The notes: a model not told the origin generated them from the letters alone. A DNA stretch of 64,000 bases from JAVDCA01 sp963819385 (GCA_963819385.1 CAWFVV010000006.1:3224001-3288000); one strand, 5' to 3'; positions 26,724 to 36,556 are shown, counted from the stretch's first letter. Program-made: numbers and translations.

Positions 26724-28118
26724 ATGAGCGCCCCGACGCACCGCGATCACCGTCTCCTCGTCTATGGCGGCTTCGCGTTCTCGCTCGCGGTGGTGATTGC
26801 GATCTGCCGGCCCTGGGACCTCACCGACCGTTTCATGGTCGGCGCACCCTTCGGCCGCGACTTCGTCAACTACTGGATGGGCGGGCGGCTGGCGCTCGAC
26901 GGACATCTCGAACGCCTGACCGATTTCCACGCCTACAATGCCCTGATCGCCGAACGATTCAGTCATACGGCGGACGACTTCTTCGTCTTCTCGTACCCGC
27001 CCAGCCTGCTGCCCTTCCTGGCCCCGTTCGGCGCGCTGCCATATCTCCCGGCGCTCGTCATCTGGACCGCGATCAACCTCGCGTTGCTCGTCTGGTCGGC
27101 CCGTCTGCTCGGTGCCGACCGCCGGGCGCAGATCGCAACGGTCCTGTCGCCCGCGACATTGACCATGGTGGTGTACGGCCAATTCAGCGGCGCCATGGCG
27201 GCCCTGGCCATTGTGGCGATCACGCGCGGGGCGCGGCGGCCGGCGCTGGCCGGTCTTTGTCTCGCGCTTGCGAGCGTCAAGCCGCAGCTTGCCGCGGTCG
27301 TCGGCCTGCTCATGCTCCTGATCGGCCAGTGGCGCGCGGTCGCCTGGTCGATCCCCGGTGCCGCCGCCGTCGCGGCCCTGTCGGCGCTGCTGTTCGGGCT
27401 TGCGCCGTGGAAGAACTTCATCGACGTCACGGTGCCGTTCCAGGTCTGGCTCCTCCACGATTTCATCCTCGATCATTTGCGCACCATGCTGTCGCTCTAC
27501 GGCGCCGCACGCCTCGGCGGGCTGTCGTTCGCCGCCGCCCAGGCGGTGCAATTCGGCTTCGGCCTGCTGGTCATTGCGGGTGCTGTCCTGCTGACGTGGC
27601 GCGACGGGCTCACGGCGCGCACGCTTACGCTGCTGCTGCTGGCCGGGATCGCGTCGCTCGCCTATTTCCAGCTCTACGATCTCGCCATGGTCGCCCCGGC
27701 ATTGTCGGTCGCGCTGTTCGGCGGCGAGCAACGCGATCGGCCGCCGCTCCTGCCCCTCGTCCCGGCCAGCCTGTTGTGGCTCGCGCCGCCCCTCGCGATT
27801 CCGTTTGGCATCAGCCACTCGCCGATCATCAATGTCGTGGTGGCTGCCGTGCTGGCGACAGGTCTGTTGATGGAATGGCGGCGGGGCCGCGGATCGAGCC
27901 TGCGAATTCGTCAATCCGTGCGCCCAGGACGGCGACGCCGGTGCGGCACGACTGGAGACGGCCCTGCTCGAGCCGCGGTGATCGAACGCGAGCTCAGGTC
28001 TCGGCCAAGCGGGGACGGGACGCCATGCGCTCGTACGCGACCGCGGAGCCCACGGCCACGCCCTGCTCGGCCGGCGCCCGCGCGGCTTCCTGGACGCTCG
28101 CCCAGAACATCAGGATGA
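26724..28118 (+). CDS. GT87-type (DUF2029) polytopic glycosyltransferase family protein; C-terminus doubtful
   Basis: The frame is 464 residues, mostly membrane (about nine or ten hydrophobic segments). The GT-C pattern of DUF2029 mannosyltransferases is present: GRDFVNYWMGGRLAL near residue 45, FSYPPSLLPFL near 90 and ASVKPQLAAVVGLLMLL near 190. These enzymes use polyprenyl-phosphate sugars. After about residue 390 the frame turns into an Arg/Pro-rich tail and overlaps the convergent gene by 125 bases. In another frame a normal-looking tail (NPCAQDGDAGAARLETALL) stops at 27981, 12 bases short of that gene. I suspect another one-base error near 27890-27905. Confidence 0.8.
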   Translation: MSAPTHRDHRLLVYGGFAFSLAVVIAICRPWDLTDRFMVGAPFGRDFVNYWMGGRLALDGHLERLTDFHAYNALIAERFSHTADDFFVFSYPPSLLPFLAPFGALPYLPALVIWTAINLALLVWSARLLGADRRAQIATVLSPATLTMVVYGQFSGAMAALAIVAITRGARRPALAGLCLALASVKPQLAAVVGLLMLLIGQWRAVAWSIPGAAAVAALSALLFGLAPWKNFIDVTVPFQVWLLHDFILDHLRTMLSLYGAARLGGLSFAAAQAVQFGFGLLVIAGAVLLTWRDGLTARTLTLLLLAGIASLAYFQLYDLAMVAPALSVALFGGEQRDRPPLLPLVPASLLWLAPPLAIPFGISHSPIINVVVAAVLATGLLMEWRRGRGSSLRIRQSVRPGRRRRCGTTGDGPARAAVIERELRSRPSGDGTPCARTRPRSPRPRPARPAPARLPGRSPRTSG

Positions 28119-29263
28119 GGATCACGGGCCCGATGCCGAGGCCGACCACGTTGGCGTACATCAGGAGAAGCGGCGCACTCCAGCCGAGGAGGCCGAGCGC
28201 CGACCATTCGGCCCGCCAGGGCAGCCGCCCGCACAGCATCCACACCTGCACGGCGGCGAGCGCCGTGAGATCGTAGTTGAACGCATAAGGGGTCACGAGC
28301 GGGGCGGCGGCGGCCAGCACGAAGGCGCGCCGACAGGGGTCCTGCGTGCGGCGCACCGCCCAGCAGGCGGTGACGGCCACGACCAGCGAGACCGCCGCCT
28401 GAATCGCCAGCGCGACCGGCACGGACAGGCCGAAGGTGCGCCCGCCGGCCAGCACCGATGCCATCATGAACTTGAAGAAGCCGACGAAGTGCTCGAACGC
28501 GAAGACCTGCAGCGAGCTGCTGGAATGCAGGTAGGCGAGCCACGGCTCGATGCCGAACATCGCGAGCGACATGGCGACCAGCGCCGCCGCCACGATGGTC
28601 GCGCTCGCGATCACGCGCCAGGCGCCGAGCGTGATCAGCGCGAGCGGCAACACCAGCCCGAGATGCGGCTTGAACGTCAGCAGGCCGAACAGCACGCCGG
28701 CGAGGATCGGCCGCCGGTCGATCGCGAGAATGCCGCCGAGGAAGAGCGCGGCGGTGAGAAAGCCGTTCTGGCCGCCGACCGTATTGATCAGGCTTGCGGG
28801 CGCGAGCGCGAGCACGAGCGAGCGCGGCCAGGCGCTTGTCGGGCGCGATCTCGCGCAGCGTCACGCCCGCGAAGGCCGCAAACAAGCCGAAGGTCCACAC
28901 GGCGAGCGCCACGAAATAGGGAAGCTTCGCGAGCGGCCAGAAGGCCGGCAGCGTGTAGAGCGGATAGACCCAGCTGTGGAACGGCAGCGGGTGCCCGAAC
29001 AGCTCGCCGATGGCGCGCTGATAGGCCGGGAAATCGAACAGGGTTTGCAGCTTGCCGCCGAAGGCGAGCTGCGGCCCGACCCAGATGTTGATGAAATCCC
29101 GCCCGATCGGATGGCCGGTGACGTCGAGCCCCTGCCCGGCCGGCCAGTAGATCCAGATCATCCACGGCGCCATCAGCGCGACGCCGACCATTGCGTAAAT
29201 CCAGCGCCGGCGCGCCAGCTTGGCGTCAGCCGCGGGCGCCTCGTGGACCGCGAGCGTCACCAT
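27994..29263 (-). CDS. GT87-type (DUF2029) polytopic glycosyltransferase family protein; apparent frameshift
   Basis: The protein is about 422 residues and shares the GT87 layout with the convergent gene: GRDFINIWVGPQLAFGGK, a Y-x-L-x-x-F-W loop, and LLTFKPHLGLVLPLALI. The frame breaks at about 28818-28826 (around AALVLALAPASLINTVGGQNGF), where one extra base or two missing bases would explain it. The start ATG 29263 overlaps the stop of the upstream membrane gene by 7 bases, and GGGAG lies before it, so it belongs to the three-gene operon 32687-27994. It probably acts on a lipid-linked glycan at the inner membrane. Confidence 0.82.
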
Positions 29264-30912
29264 TGCGCCGGCTCCCGCCACTGGTCCATCGGAACCGGCA
29301 TGTAGGGATGATCCGGCCAGCACTGCCGCGCCTCGATGGTGGCGGGCGGCGCGGCGCCATCACGGCGCAGCAACCACGCCGGCATCCGGTCGGCGCGGGC
29401 GAGATAGTTGGAGAGCCAGGTGCTTGCCTCGAGATAGCGCCAGGTCGTCAGGAGATTGCAGTCGCTGATCGCAAACGTGCTGACCATCAGGGCACGCTGG
29501 ACCTCGAGCGCGGGCGTGACGGCGCTCAAGATCACGATCGTCACGACGGCCACGACACGGCCGACGCCGTCGCGCGGCTTCAAATCGGCGGCGATCGACG
29601 CGAACGCGAAGGCGAGCAGCGCCAACGGCGTGATCGACGCGCGCATCGCAAAGTCGTTGTTCCCGCCCAGCCGGTAGAACGGGATGAGCAACAGCAGCGC
29701 GACCGCGAGCGCGACGAGCGTCCGCACCGCCGGATCGAGCTCCCGCCGCAGAGCCCAGACGACGGCCGCCTGCGGAATCTGGATGACGATGAAGGCGACA
29801 TAGACCATCCAGAAGCCGCTCATCAGAAAAAGCCAGCGCTGCGGCACCGTCCCGGCGTCGGCGCCGAGATAGGCGACGAGCGGCAGGAAGCAGAGCGCCA
29901 CAAGGCACGGCACGATGACACGCGCGCCGAGCACATGGGCAAAATCGCGCCGCAGCACCAGGTAGCCGACGATCGGCATCGCGCCCGCGGCGGCGAGCGG
30001 CGACCAGAAGAACAGGAACGCGAAAGCGACGATGAGGATCGCGCTGTCGATCTCGCGTCGCGCGTGGAGCAGGCCGAGCGCGGCCAGCCACCAGCCCGGG
30101 AACGCGTGATTGGGCACCCAGAAGATCTGCGTGAGATTGGCGGTGTACTGGAAGAACGGATTCCACCACGCGAGATGCTCGTGCGCGCGCACGGGCCAGG
30201 GCAGCGTGCCGGACGACGCGTAGGTCGCCGCCACATCCATCAGCCGCACGACGATCTCGACCCCGCTGAACGCGACGAAGATGAACAGGAAAACGCCTTT
30301 CCGCGCCGGCGCCTGCGATGCGAAGACCGTGAGCGTCAGCGTCAGGATCGCGGCATTCTGCGCCAGCAGCGCCAGATGCGCGGCGCGCAGCCCGAGGAGC
30401 TTTCCGATCAGCGCGGGCGCCATGTACATGCCGAGCGGTGCGCGCAGCATGAACTCGCTGCCCTGATAATCGTAGAGCACCGGGAACGGACGCCGGACGA
30501 GGTCCGCCAGCAAGGCGTCGCGCGTGAGCCAGTCAAAGTTGGCGTAGAAGAAATGCCCCTCGCCGCCGAGCAAACAGAGCGCGATCGCGACAACGGCGCA
30601 GAGCGCGAAGGTCATCGGATCGACGCGCGTCGCGAGCCATCCGGCGCGCGATGCCGTTGCTTGGATCAGGATGTAGAGCGAGCCGGCACAGCCGAGGAGC
30701 ACGACCGAGGCGGCGACCGGCGTGAAGCTCGTGGCGATCAGCGCGTTGGGCAGGAGAAAGAAGCACGACGCCAGAATGACGACGTGCCGATGGGTCAGCC
30801 AGAGCCCGGCGACGCGCGCGTGGTCGCCTGCATGATCGCGCAGCCGCGGCGCGAGCGCACCCGGCCGCATGGCCTCGCCGTATTGCTGATGCAGATCGCC
30901 GGCGCCGCTCAT
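29257..30912 (-). CDS. Polytopic membrane protein, GT-C-like, unknown
   Basis: The protein is 551 residues with about ten hydrophobic segments. It has a large loop containing NFDWLTRDALLADLVRRPFP and YQGSEFMLRAPLG, a WNPFFQYTANLTQIFWVPNH loop and a hydrophilic C-terminal tail. I do not recognise a named family. The topology and the operon position between a GT87 protein and another large polytopic protein suggest a GT-C glycosyltransferase or a polymer-handling protein. It begins 6 bases after the upstream gene ends, so it is cotranscribed. Confidence 0.7.
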   Translation of the reverse strand: MSGAGDLHQQYGEAMRPGALAPRLRDHAGDHARVAGLWLTHRHVVILASCFFLLPNALIATSFTPVAASVVLLGCAGSLYILIQATASRAGWLATRVDPMTFALCAVVAIALCLLGGEGHFFYANFDWLTRDALLADLVRRPFPVLYDYQGSEFMLRAPLGMYMAPALIGKLLGLRAAHLALLAQNAAILTLTLTVFASQAPARKGVFLFIFVAFSGVEIVVRLMDVAATYASSGTLPWPVRAHEHLAWWNPFFQYTANLTQIFWVPNHAFPGWWLAALGLLHARREIDSAILIVAFAFLFFWSPLAAAGAMPIVGYLVLRRDFAHVLGARVIVPCLVALCFLPLVAYLGADAGTVPQRWLFLMSGFWMVYVAFIVIQIPQAAVVWALRRELDPAVRTLVALAVALLLLIPFYRLGGNNDFAMRASITPLALLAFAFASIAADLKPRDGVGRVVAVVTIVILSAVTPALEVQRALMVSTFAISDCNLLTTWRYLEASTWLSNYLARADRMPAWLLRRDGAAPPATIEARQCWPDHPYMPVPMDQWREPAQW

Positions 30913-30917
30913 GGGAG

Positions 30918-32687
30918 CTACGACTTGATGCGATAGGCGCGGAAGACGTCACCGGGCTGCGCCGGCACCGGCGTCAACCAGTCCGGCACCGCGCCGGTCG
31001 CGAGCTGGCCCGCGAGGCTCGCGGCGCGCTCCTGCGCGGTCAGGCCGGGCGGCATGCGATTGCCGCAGGTGACCACGTAGGTCGCGCGCAGGCGCCCCAG
31101 GATGCCGCGCGCCGCGGCGGGCGGCGACGCGAAGATGTTGTGCGCCGCCATGATGCCGTCGGCGAGCCGATGGTAAGGCGCGGCGATCACCGACTGCGGC
31201 GTCAGCGCCAGCACGAACGAGCCGAAGTCGATATCGGTCGCGATGAGGCCCTGCGGCAGGCGCGCGAGCTGCGCGTAGCTCGCGGTATTGAAGCAGCCCG
31301 CGATCACGCGGCTGTCGGTCTCGCCGGTGGGCGGATGGCCGGCGGCCTGCACGGTCGCGATCGTGAAGGCCGAGAGCACCGTCGGCGTCAGCAGCATCGC
31401 GGCAAACGCCCGCGCCACCAAATTCGTGAGCCGCAGCAGCGCAAACAGGCGCAGCGCCAGCGCGGCCACGAGCGGCATGCCGAGCCACATCGCGTACATC
31501 GACATCTTGGCGACCGACACGGTCAGCACGCAGGCGACGAGCAGCACCGCGGCGGTGACCAGGAATGCGAAGTCGCGCCGCATCGCGGGCACGCAAGCGA
31601 GCGCGAGCGCCGCGATGGCGGCGGCGGTCGGGAACGTCACCAGCGCGGCCACGACGTCGGGCGCATTGCGCGCGATCTCGGTCAGCGGTTGCATCTCGGC
31701 GATGTGCGAGAGCCAGATGGCGCGCAGCTGCGGATCGACCATCGCGTAGGGACCGGCGAGGCAGCGCGGCTCGATCAGCACGAAGGCGAGGCCGGCCGCC
31801 GCCGCGATCGCGGCTGCCGCCGCCACGCGGCGCAAAATGTGCTCGCTCGCGACGCCGGCGCCGACCATCCCCATCAGTATGCCGGCGATGACGACCGGCG
31901 CCGCCCAGTTGATCGCGATGGCGTCGCATTCCGTCTGTCCCCAACGATCGGGCCCGACGATGACGAAGAAGGCGACCGCGGCGCTCGCCGCCAGCGCCCA
32001 GCCGTAGCGCGCGAGCGCGGGCGCGGCGGCGCGATCGACGACGTAGCGCACCACGATGGCGACGCCGCACAGCGCGACGAAGACGAGATTCTCGAGGCCG
32101 ATCGCGAGCGCGAAACCCGTGAGCGCGCCGGCCGCCCAGGCGGCGGCGCGCGAGCGATCCGACCAGACGGTCGCGGCCAGGGTCGCGGCCGCGAGCGCGA
32201 TCTGCACGTTGTGATGATCGATGCGGCCCGGCAGGAATTGCTGGAAGGCGGGCAGGCCAACGACCGACAAGAGCAGCGTCACCACGGCGGCATCGCGGCC
32301 CGCGAGGCGCCAGGCGGCGGCCGCCGCGCCGATCATCGCTGGGATGAGCCACAGCACCGGCCAGACCACGCGCATCAACCGCTCGGCCAGCGCGCCGTCG
32401 ACGAACTGGCGAAACAGCACGTAGAAGCCGGCGAGCCCGCCATCGATCAATCGCGACCAGTGCGAATCATAACCGGCCGGCGGGTCGAGCCGCGCCTGGT
32501 GCATGTCGAACCAGCCCTGGCCGTGCAGGAAATCGTGCACCTCGGCGAGCCGCATGGCGTCGTCGGTATCCGCGAGGGTTAACGCGGTCCCGGCCCAATG
32601 CTTGAGGACGAGATCAACGGCGATCACCAGCCAGGCCAGGCCGAGCAAAAGCGCGAAATTCGGCCCACGGATGGCCCCGGCGGTCAT
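30918..32687 (-). CDS. Large polytopic GT-C-like membrane protein (oligosaccharyltransferase-like layout)
   Basis: The protein is 589 residues with about eleven to thirteen membrane segments and a C-terminal periplasmic domain of roughly 150 residues. Near residue 41 TDDAMRLAEVHDFLHGQGW and DPPAGYDSHWSRLIDG form a first loop with acidic pairs, the place where GT-C enzymes keep catalytic Asp residues. PGRIDHHNVQ follows near residue 155. The pattern recalls STT3/PglB-type and Arn/Pmt-type transferases, but I cannot assign the sugar or acceptor. ATG 32687 is chosen because it starts just before the first membrane segment; an upstream ATG at 32735 is possible. Confidence 0.72.
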   Translation of the reverse strand: MTAGAIRGPNFALLLGLAWLVIAVDLVLKHWAGTALTLADTDDAMRLAEVHDFLHGQGWFDMHQARLDPPAGYDSHWSRLIDGGLAGFYVLFRQFVDGALAERLMRVVWPVLWLIPAMIGAAAAAWRLAGRDAAVVTLLLSVVGLPAFQQFLPGRIDHHNVQIALAAATLAATVWSDRSRAAAWAAGALTGFALAIGLENLVFVALCGVAIVVRYVVDRAAAPALARYGWALAASAAVAFFVIVGPDRWGQTECDAIAINWAAPVVIAGILMGMVGAGVASEHILRRVAAAAAIAAAAGLAFVLIEPRCLAGPYAMVDPQLRAIWLSHIAEMQPLTEIARNAPDVVAALVTFPTAAAIAALALACVPAMRRDFAFLVTAAVLLVACVLTVSVAKMSMYAMWLGMPLVAALALRLFALLRLTNLVARAFAAMLLTPTVLSAFTIATVQAAGHPPTGETDSRVIAGCFNTASYAQLARLPQGLIATDIDFGSFVLALTPQSVIAAPYHRLADGIMAAHNIFASPPAAARGILGRLRATYVVTCGNRMPPGLTAQERAASLAGQLATGAVPDWLTPVPAQPGDVFRAYRIKS

Positions 32688-32896
32688 AGACGTCCCGCAT
32701 CCAGTTGGAGGGCCGGAGTGTTGGCCCGATACCATTGAGGGTCTATTAACGTTGCGGCCAGCCCTCGCCCCTGGCGGGGGTCATTAAGCCCAGCGTTAAC
32801 GAAGCTCTGCCAAGGATGGCCGCGGACCGGCAACGTCCGCGGGGCGCGCGCAACCACGGCGCTGCGGCGCCGGTGGGAGCGGGACTGGCGCATCGC

Positions 32897-33406
32897 ATGA
32901 CTGCCCACAATGTCGACTTCACGGCCCGCGCCGGCCAGGTGCCTTGGCGTGTTGCGCGTTGGCGCGCCGTGCGGCGGCTCGCCGAGCGCCTGCCGCAACC
33001 GGTCCGATTCATCCTCGTGGGCGGCACCGGCCTCGCGGTCGACCTTTCTGCGTTCACCGCCATCGTGGCCTACGTGCATCACCCGCTGGTCGTCCGGCTG
33101 ATCACGCTGACGATTGCGACGCTCGTCACCTGGCGGCTCAACCGCGCCTTCACGTTCGCGCGCAGCCACCGGCCGCAGCATGACGAAGCGATCCGCTACG
33201 CCGCCGTTACGGCGCTGGCGCAGGGCGCGAGCTACCTGGTGTTCGCGGCGCTCGTGCTCACGGTCTTGGCGTGGCTGCCGCAGGCCGCGCTGATGAGCGG
33301 CGCCCTCGTCGGCGCGTTCGTCTCCTACAACGGCCATCGCCTGTTCGCATTCGCGCCCCGCGCGACGGCCCCGGATTCCGCGCCGCAAGGAGCGCATCGC
33401 GCATGA
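32897..33406 (+). CDS. GtrA family membrane protein
   Basis: The protein is about 169 residues with four membrane segments. VRFILVGGTGLAVDLSAF near residue 36 and TWRLNRAFTFAR near 77 are GtrA hallmarks. GtrA-type proteins are thought to flip polyprenyl-phosphate-linked sugars, which fits the glycosyltransferase cluster next door. An in-frame ATG at 32816 would add 27 Arg/Gly/Ala-rich residues lacking similarity to the family, so I prefer 32897, though neither start has a convincing Shine-Dalgarno. The stop overlaps the next ATG (ATGA, 33403-33406). It diverges from the 589-residue membrane protein. Confidence 0.85.
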   Translation: MTAHNVDFTARAGQVPWRVARWRAVRRLAERLPQPVRFILVGGTGLAVDLSAFTAIVAYVHHPLVVRLITLTIATLVTWRLNRAFTFARSHRPQHDEAIRYAAVTALAQGASYLVFAALVLTVLAWLPQAALMSGALVGAFVSYNGHRLFAFAPRATAPDSAPQGAHRA

Positions 33407-34919
33407 GCGAGACCGTCGACGTTTTCGTCATCGGCGCCGGGCCGGCCGGGCTGACGGCGGCCTATTGCCTGACCAAGGAGACGCCGTCCGTCCTGGTGAT
33501 CGAGAAGGACCCGACCTATGTCGGCGGCATCAGCCGCACGGTGCACTACAAGGATTTCCTGTTCGACATCGGCGGCCACCGCTTCTTCTCGAAGTCGAAG
33601 GAGGTCGTCGACCTGTGGCGCGAGATCCTGCCGGACGATTTCATCGAGCGGCCGCGGCTCTCGCGCATCTACTACGGCGGCAAATACTATTCCTATCCGC
33701 TGAGCGCCTTCGAGGCGCTGCGCAACCTCGGCCTCGTCACCAGCGCGGCCTGCATGCTCTCCTACGCCTACGCCAAGGCGACGCCGATCGCGGAACCGAA
33801 GAGCTTCCACGACTGGGTGCGCAACCAGTTCGGCGAGCGGCTGTTTCAGATCTTCTTCAAGACCTACACCGAGAAGGTGTGGGGCATGACGTGCGACGAG
33901 ATCTCCGCCGACTGGGCCGCGCAGCGCATCAAGGGCCTCGACCTGCGGGTCGCCGTGACCCATGCGCTCAAGCGCTCGCTCGGGCTCGACCGCAAGCGCG
34001 CGGCGCCCGGCGAGGACGTGGTCAAGACGCTGATCGAGACCTTCCACTATCCGCGCCGCGGCCCCGGCATGATGTGGGAGGCGGCGGCAGCGAAGATCAA
34101 GGCGCGCGGCGGTCGCATCATGATGGGACGCGAGCTCGAGCGCCTGAGCTACGACGCGGGCCGCGGCCTCTGGACGATCGAGGTCGCGACCGCGATGGCG
34201 CGGCCGAGACCTATACGGCGCGGCACGTCGTGACCTCGGCGCCGATGCGCGAGCTGATCGGCGAAGATCGCGCCGGCGCCGATCTCGCTGTTGCAAGCGC
34301 GCGCGCTGCGCTACCGCGACTTCCTCACCGTCGTGCTGATCGTCGACAAGCCCGATCTCTTTCCCGACAACTGGATCTACATCCACGACCCGTCGGTCAA
34401 GGTCGGCCGCGTCCAGAATTTCAGATCCTGGTCGCCGGAGATGGTGCCGGACGGGCATGACCTGCCTCGGCCTCGAGTACTTCTGCTTCGAGGGCGACGG
34501 CCTGTGGACCGCGCCGGACGCGGACCTGATCGCGCTCGCCAAGCGCGAGATCGCGCAGATCGGCCTCGATCGGGCGAAGCGACGTGGTCGACGGCTGCGT
34601 GGTGCGCCAGCCCAAGGCCTATCCGGTCTATGACGAGGATTATCGCGACCACGTGGCGACGGTCCGGCGCGATCTCGAGAGCAGCTATCCGAGCCTGCAT
34701 CTGGTCGGCCGCAACGGCATGCACAAGTACAACAACCAGGACCATGCCATGATGACCGCGATGCTGACGGCGCGGAATATCCTGGCCGGCGAGCGCATCT
34801 ACGACATATGGCAGGTCAACGAGGACGCCGAATATCACGAGGCGGGAGCAGCGGGCACCCGGGAGGCGCTGGCGAGCGAACGGCTGGTGCCGCGCCGGGC
34901 GGGTTCGCGCGCGGCCTGA
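33403..34919 (+). pseudogene. FAD-dependent oxidoreductase (UDP-galactopyranose-mutase-like), four frame breaks
   Basis: The intact form would be about 505 residues. The first 270 codons are clean: FAD-binding VIGAGPAGLTAAY, VGGISRTVHYKDFLFDIGGHRFFSKS and FFKTYTEKVWGM. After that, the conserved sequence continues in successive frames: AAETYTARHVVTSAPMREL, LQARALRYRDFLTVVLIVDKPDLF, CLGLEYFCFEGDGLW and VVDGCVVRQPKAYPVYDEDY. The breaks are near 34190, 34261-34264, 34460-34462 and 34579-34581. The family sits with GtrA and GT-C genes in many proteobacteria and is presumed to act on lipid-linked or nucleotide sugars. Whether this copy is dead or miscalled cannot be told; conservation around every break favours miscalling. 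Confidence 0.75.
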
Positions 34920-35509
34920 AACTACGGCCGGGTTATTTCGATCGCGCCGGGCAAGAAGCGCTGACGCAAGCAATCTTCGACATCATCGCGATAGCACCGC
35001 TGTTCACGCCGCGCATGCCGAAGAGCGGCAAGCCGTTCAGCGTGCGCATGACCAATTGCGGCCCGCTCGGCTGGGTCTCGGACGAGCGCGGCTACCGCTA
35101 TCAACCGCAGCACCCCGAGACCGGCGCGCCGTGGCCACCAATGCCCGCAAGCGTGCTCGCGGCATGGCGCGATCTCGGCGGGTATCCGCACCCGCCCGAG
35201 GCCTGCCTCATCAACGTCTATGCGCCGACCGCCCGCATGGGGCTGCATCAGGATCGCGACGAGCTCGATTTCGCGGCGCCCGTGGTCTCGCTGTCGCTCG
35301 GGCAAAGCTGCCTTTTTCGCCTAGGCGGCACCCATCGCAACGATCCGACCCGCTCGTTCCGGCTCGCGTCCGGCGATGCGCTGGTGCTCGGCGGCCCCGC
35401 GCGGCTCGCATTTCACGGGGTCGACCGCATAATTCGTGATACATCCACCCTGCTGCCCGATGGCAGCCGCATTAACCTGACATTGCGCCGTGTGAACGAG
35501 CCGGTATGA
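34808..35509 (+). CDS. alkB: AlkB-family 2-oxoglutarate/Fe(II) dioxygenase (DNA alkylation repair)
   Basis: This enzyme oxidatively removes alkyl groups from bases. The iron and cosubstrate motifs are complete: H-x-D in GLHQDRDE, the distal His in AFHGVDR, and the Arg-rich end RINLTLRR, plus VRMTNCGPLGWVSDERGYRYQP. The start is unresolved. The only ATG in frame is 34808, which overlaps the previous gene by 112 bases and gives an unlikely Gly/Arg-rich leader. The conserved part begins about GLKLRPGYFDRAGQ (near 34910). A further indel at the junction may hide the real start. Confidence 0.85.
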   Translation: MAGQRGRRISRGGSSGHPGGAGERTAGAAPGGFARGLKLRPGYFDRAGQEALTQAIFDIIAIAPLFTPRMPKSGKPFSVRMTNCGPLGWVSDERGYRYQPQHPETGAPWPPMPASVLAAWRDLGGYPHPPEACLINVYAPTARMGLHQDRDELDFAAPVVSLSLGQSCLFRLGGTHRNDPTRSFRLASGDALVLGGPARLAFHGVDRIIRDTSTLLPDGSRINLTLRRVNEPV

Positions 35510-35556
35510 CGAGACCGCCGGCGCCGGGCTTGGCCCGCCGAGAACGAGGTGAACCC

Positions 35557-36516
35557 ATGTTGTTGCGACCGTTGCTTGGCCGCGTCGCCGTGGCGCTTGC
35601 GGCCGCCGCCCTTCTGGCATGCCCGGCGCACGCGGCCGATCCGGTCTTTCCGCTCGGCTCGCATATCGGGCTGGCGGCGCCCGGCGCCATGAAGCCGAGC
35701 CCGAATTTTCGCGGATTCGTCGATCCCGCCGCCGCAACCTCGATCCTGATCGTCGAGCTTCCGCCAGAGGCCGTTACGAAGATCGAAAGCGAGATGACGC
35801 CCGACGCGATCAAGCGACAGGGCGTGACCGAGGAGACGCGCGAGAACGTCACGCTCAAGACCGGCAAAGGCCTGATGATCGTCGGCGAGCAGCTCGACGG
35901 CGACAAGAAGCTGCGAAAGTGGATCCTGCTCGCACCCGGCACGGACGTCGGCGCCTTGATCGCGGTGCAGATACCGGAGGAGGCGAGAGCCAAATATCCG
36001 GACGCCGACATCCGCGCGACACTGATGTCTCTCGTGACACGCGCGAGCGTGCCGATCGACGAGCAACTGCGTCTGGTGCCGATCGAGTTCGGCGATCTCT
36101 CCGGCCTGCGTCCGTTCCGGGTGCTCGGCAACAACTCCGTCTTCCTCACCGAAGGCACAACCGATCCCAAGGACGTGGCGGCGCAACCGCTGCTCATCGT
36201 CTCGATCGCGCCGCGCGGGCCGGAGCAGGATTCGGACCGCGCCAACTTCGCGCGCCAGCTGCTGTTCGGCATGGGCGATTTCAAGGATCTGCACATCGTC
36301 GGCACCGACATCATCCGGCTCGACAGTACGCAGACCTACGAGATCCAGGCGGAAGCCAAGGATCCCAAGACCGATGCGGCGATCAAGCTTGTGCAGTGGG
36401 TGCGCTTCGGCCACGGCGCTTTCGTGCGCTTGCTCGGAATTGCGCGCGCCGAAGTATGGGCCGAGGCGTTCCCCAGGTTCCGCGCCGTGCGCGATGGGGT
36501 AAAGCCCAAAGGCTAA
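35557..36516 (+). CDS. Secreted protein of unknown function, tandem copy 1
   Basis: The protein is 319 residues with a Sec signal peptide (cleavage near AHA-ADP) and GAGGTGA before ATG 35557. The mature domain starts with FPLGSHIGLAAPGAMKPS, continues with LKTGKGLMIVGEQ and FRVLGNNSVFLTEG, and ends with a helix (AFPRFRAVRDGVKPKG). I do not recognise a named family. It is followed 40 bases later by a paralog of exactly the same length. The first 168 bases of both units, including leader and signal peptide, differ at only 4 positions, much less than the rest. Confidence 0.82.
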   Translation: MLLRPLLGRVAVALAAAALLACPAHAADPVFPLGSHIGLAAPGAMKPSPNFRGFVDPAAATSILIVELPPEAVTKIESEMTPDAIKRQGVTEETRENVTLKTGKGLMIVGEQLDGDKKLRKWILLAPGTDVGALIAVQIPEEARAKYPDADIRATLMSLVTRASVPIDEQLRLVPIEFGDLSGLRPFRVLGNNSVFLTEGTTDPKDVAAQPLLIVSIAPRGPEQDSDRANFARQLLFGMGDFKDLHIVGTDIIRLDSTQTYEIQAEAKDPKTDAAIKLVQWVRFGHGAFVRLLGIARAEVWAEAFPRFRAVRDGVKPKG

Positions 36517-36556
36517 CCAAGCGCTGAGCTCAGCCCGCCGAGAACGAGGTGAACCC

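Noticed and set aside
32784..32799. TTAA-N8-TTAA upstream of gtrA as a CtrA site
   Set aside because: The spacing is 8, not the 7 bases of the CtrA consensus, and the local GTTAAC words are common in this DNA.
33403..34919. Calling the FAD oxidoreductase four separate small genes
   Set aside because: The fragments are collinear parts of a single conserved protein in successive frames, without their own ribosome sites.
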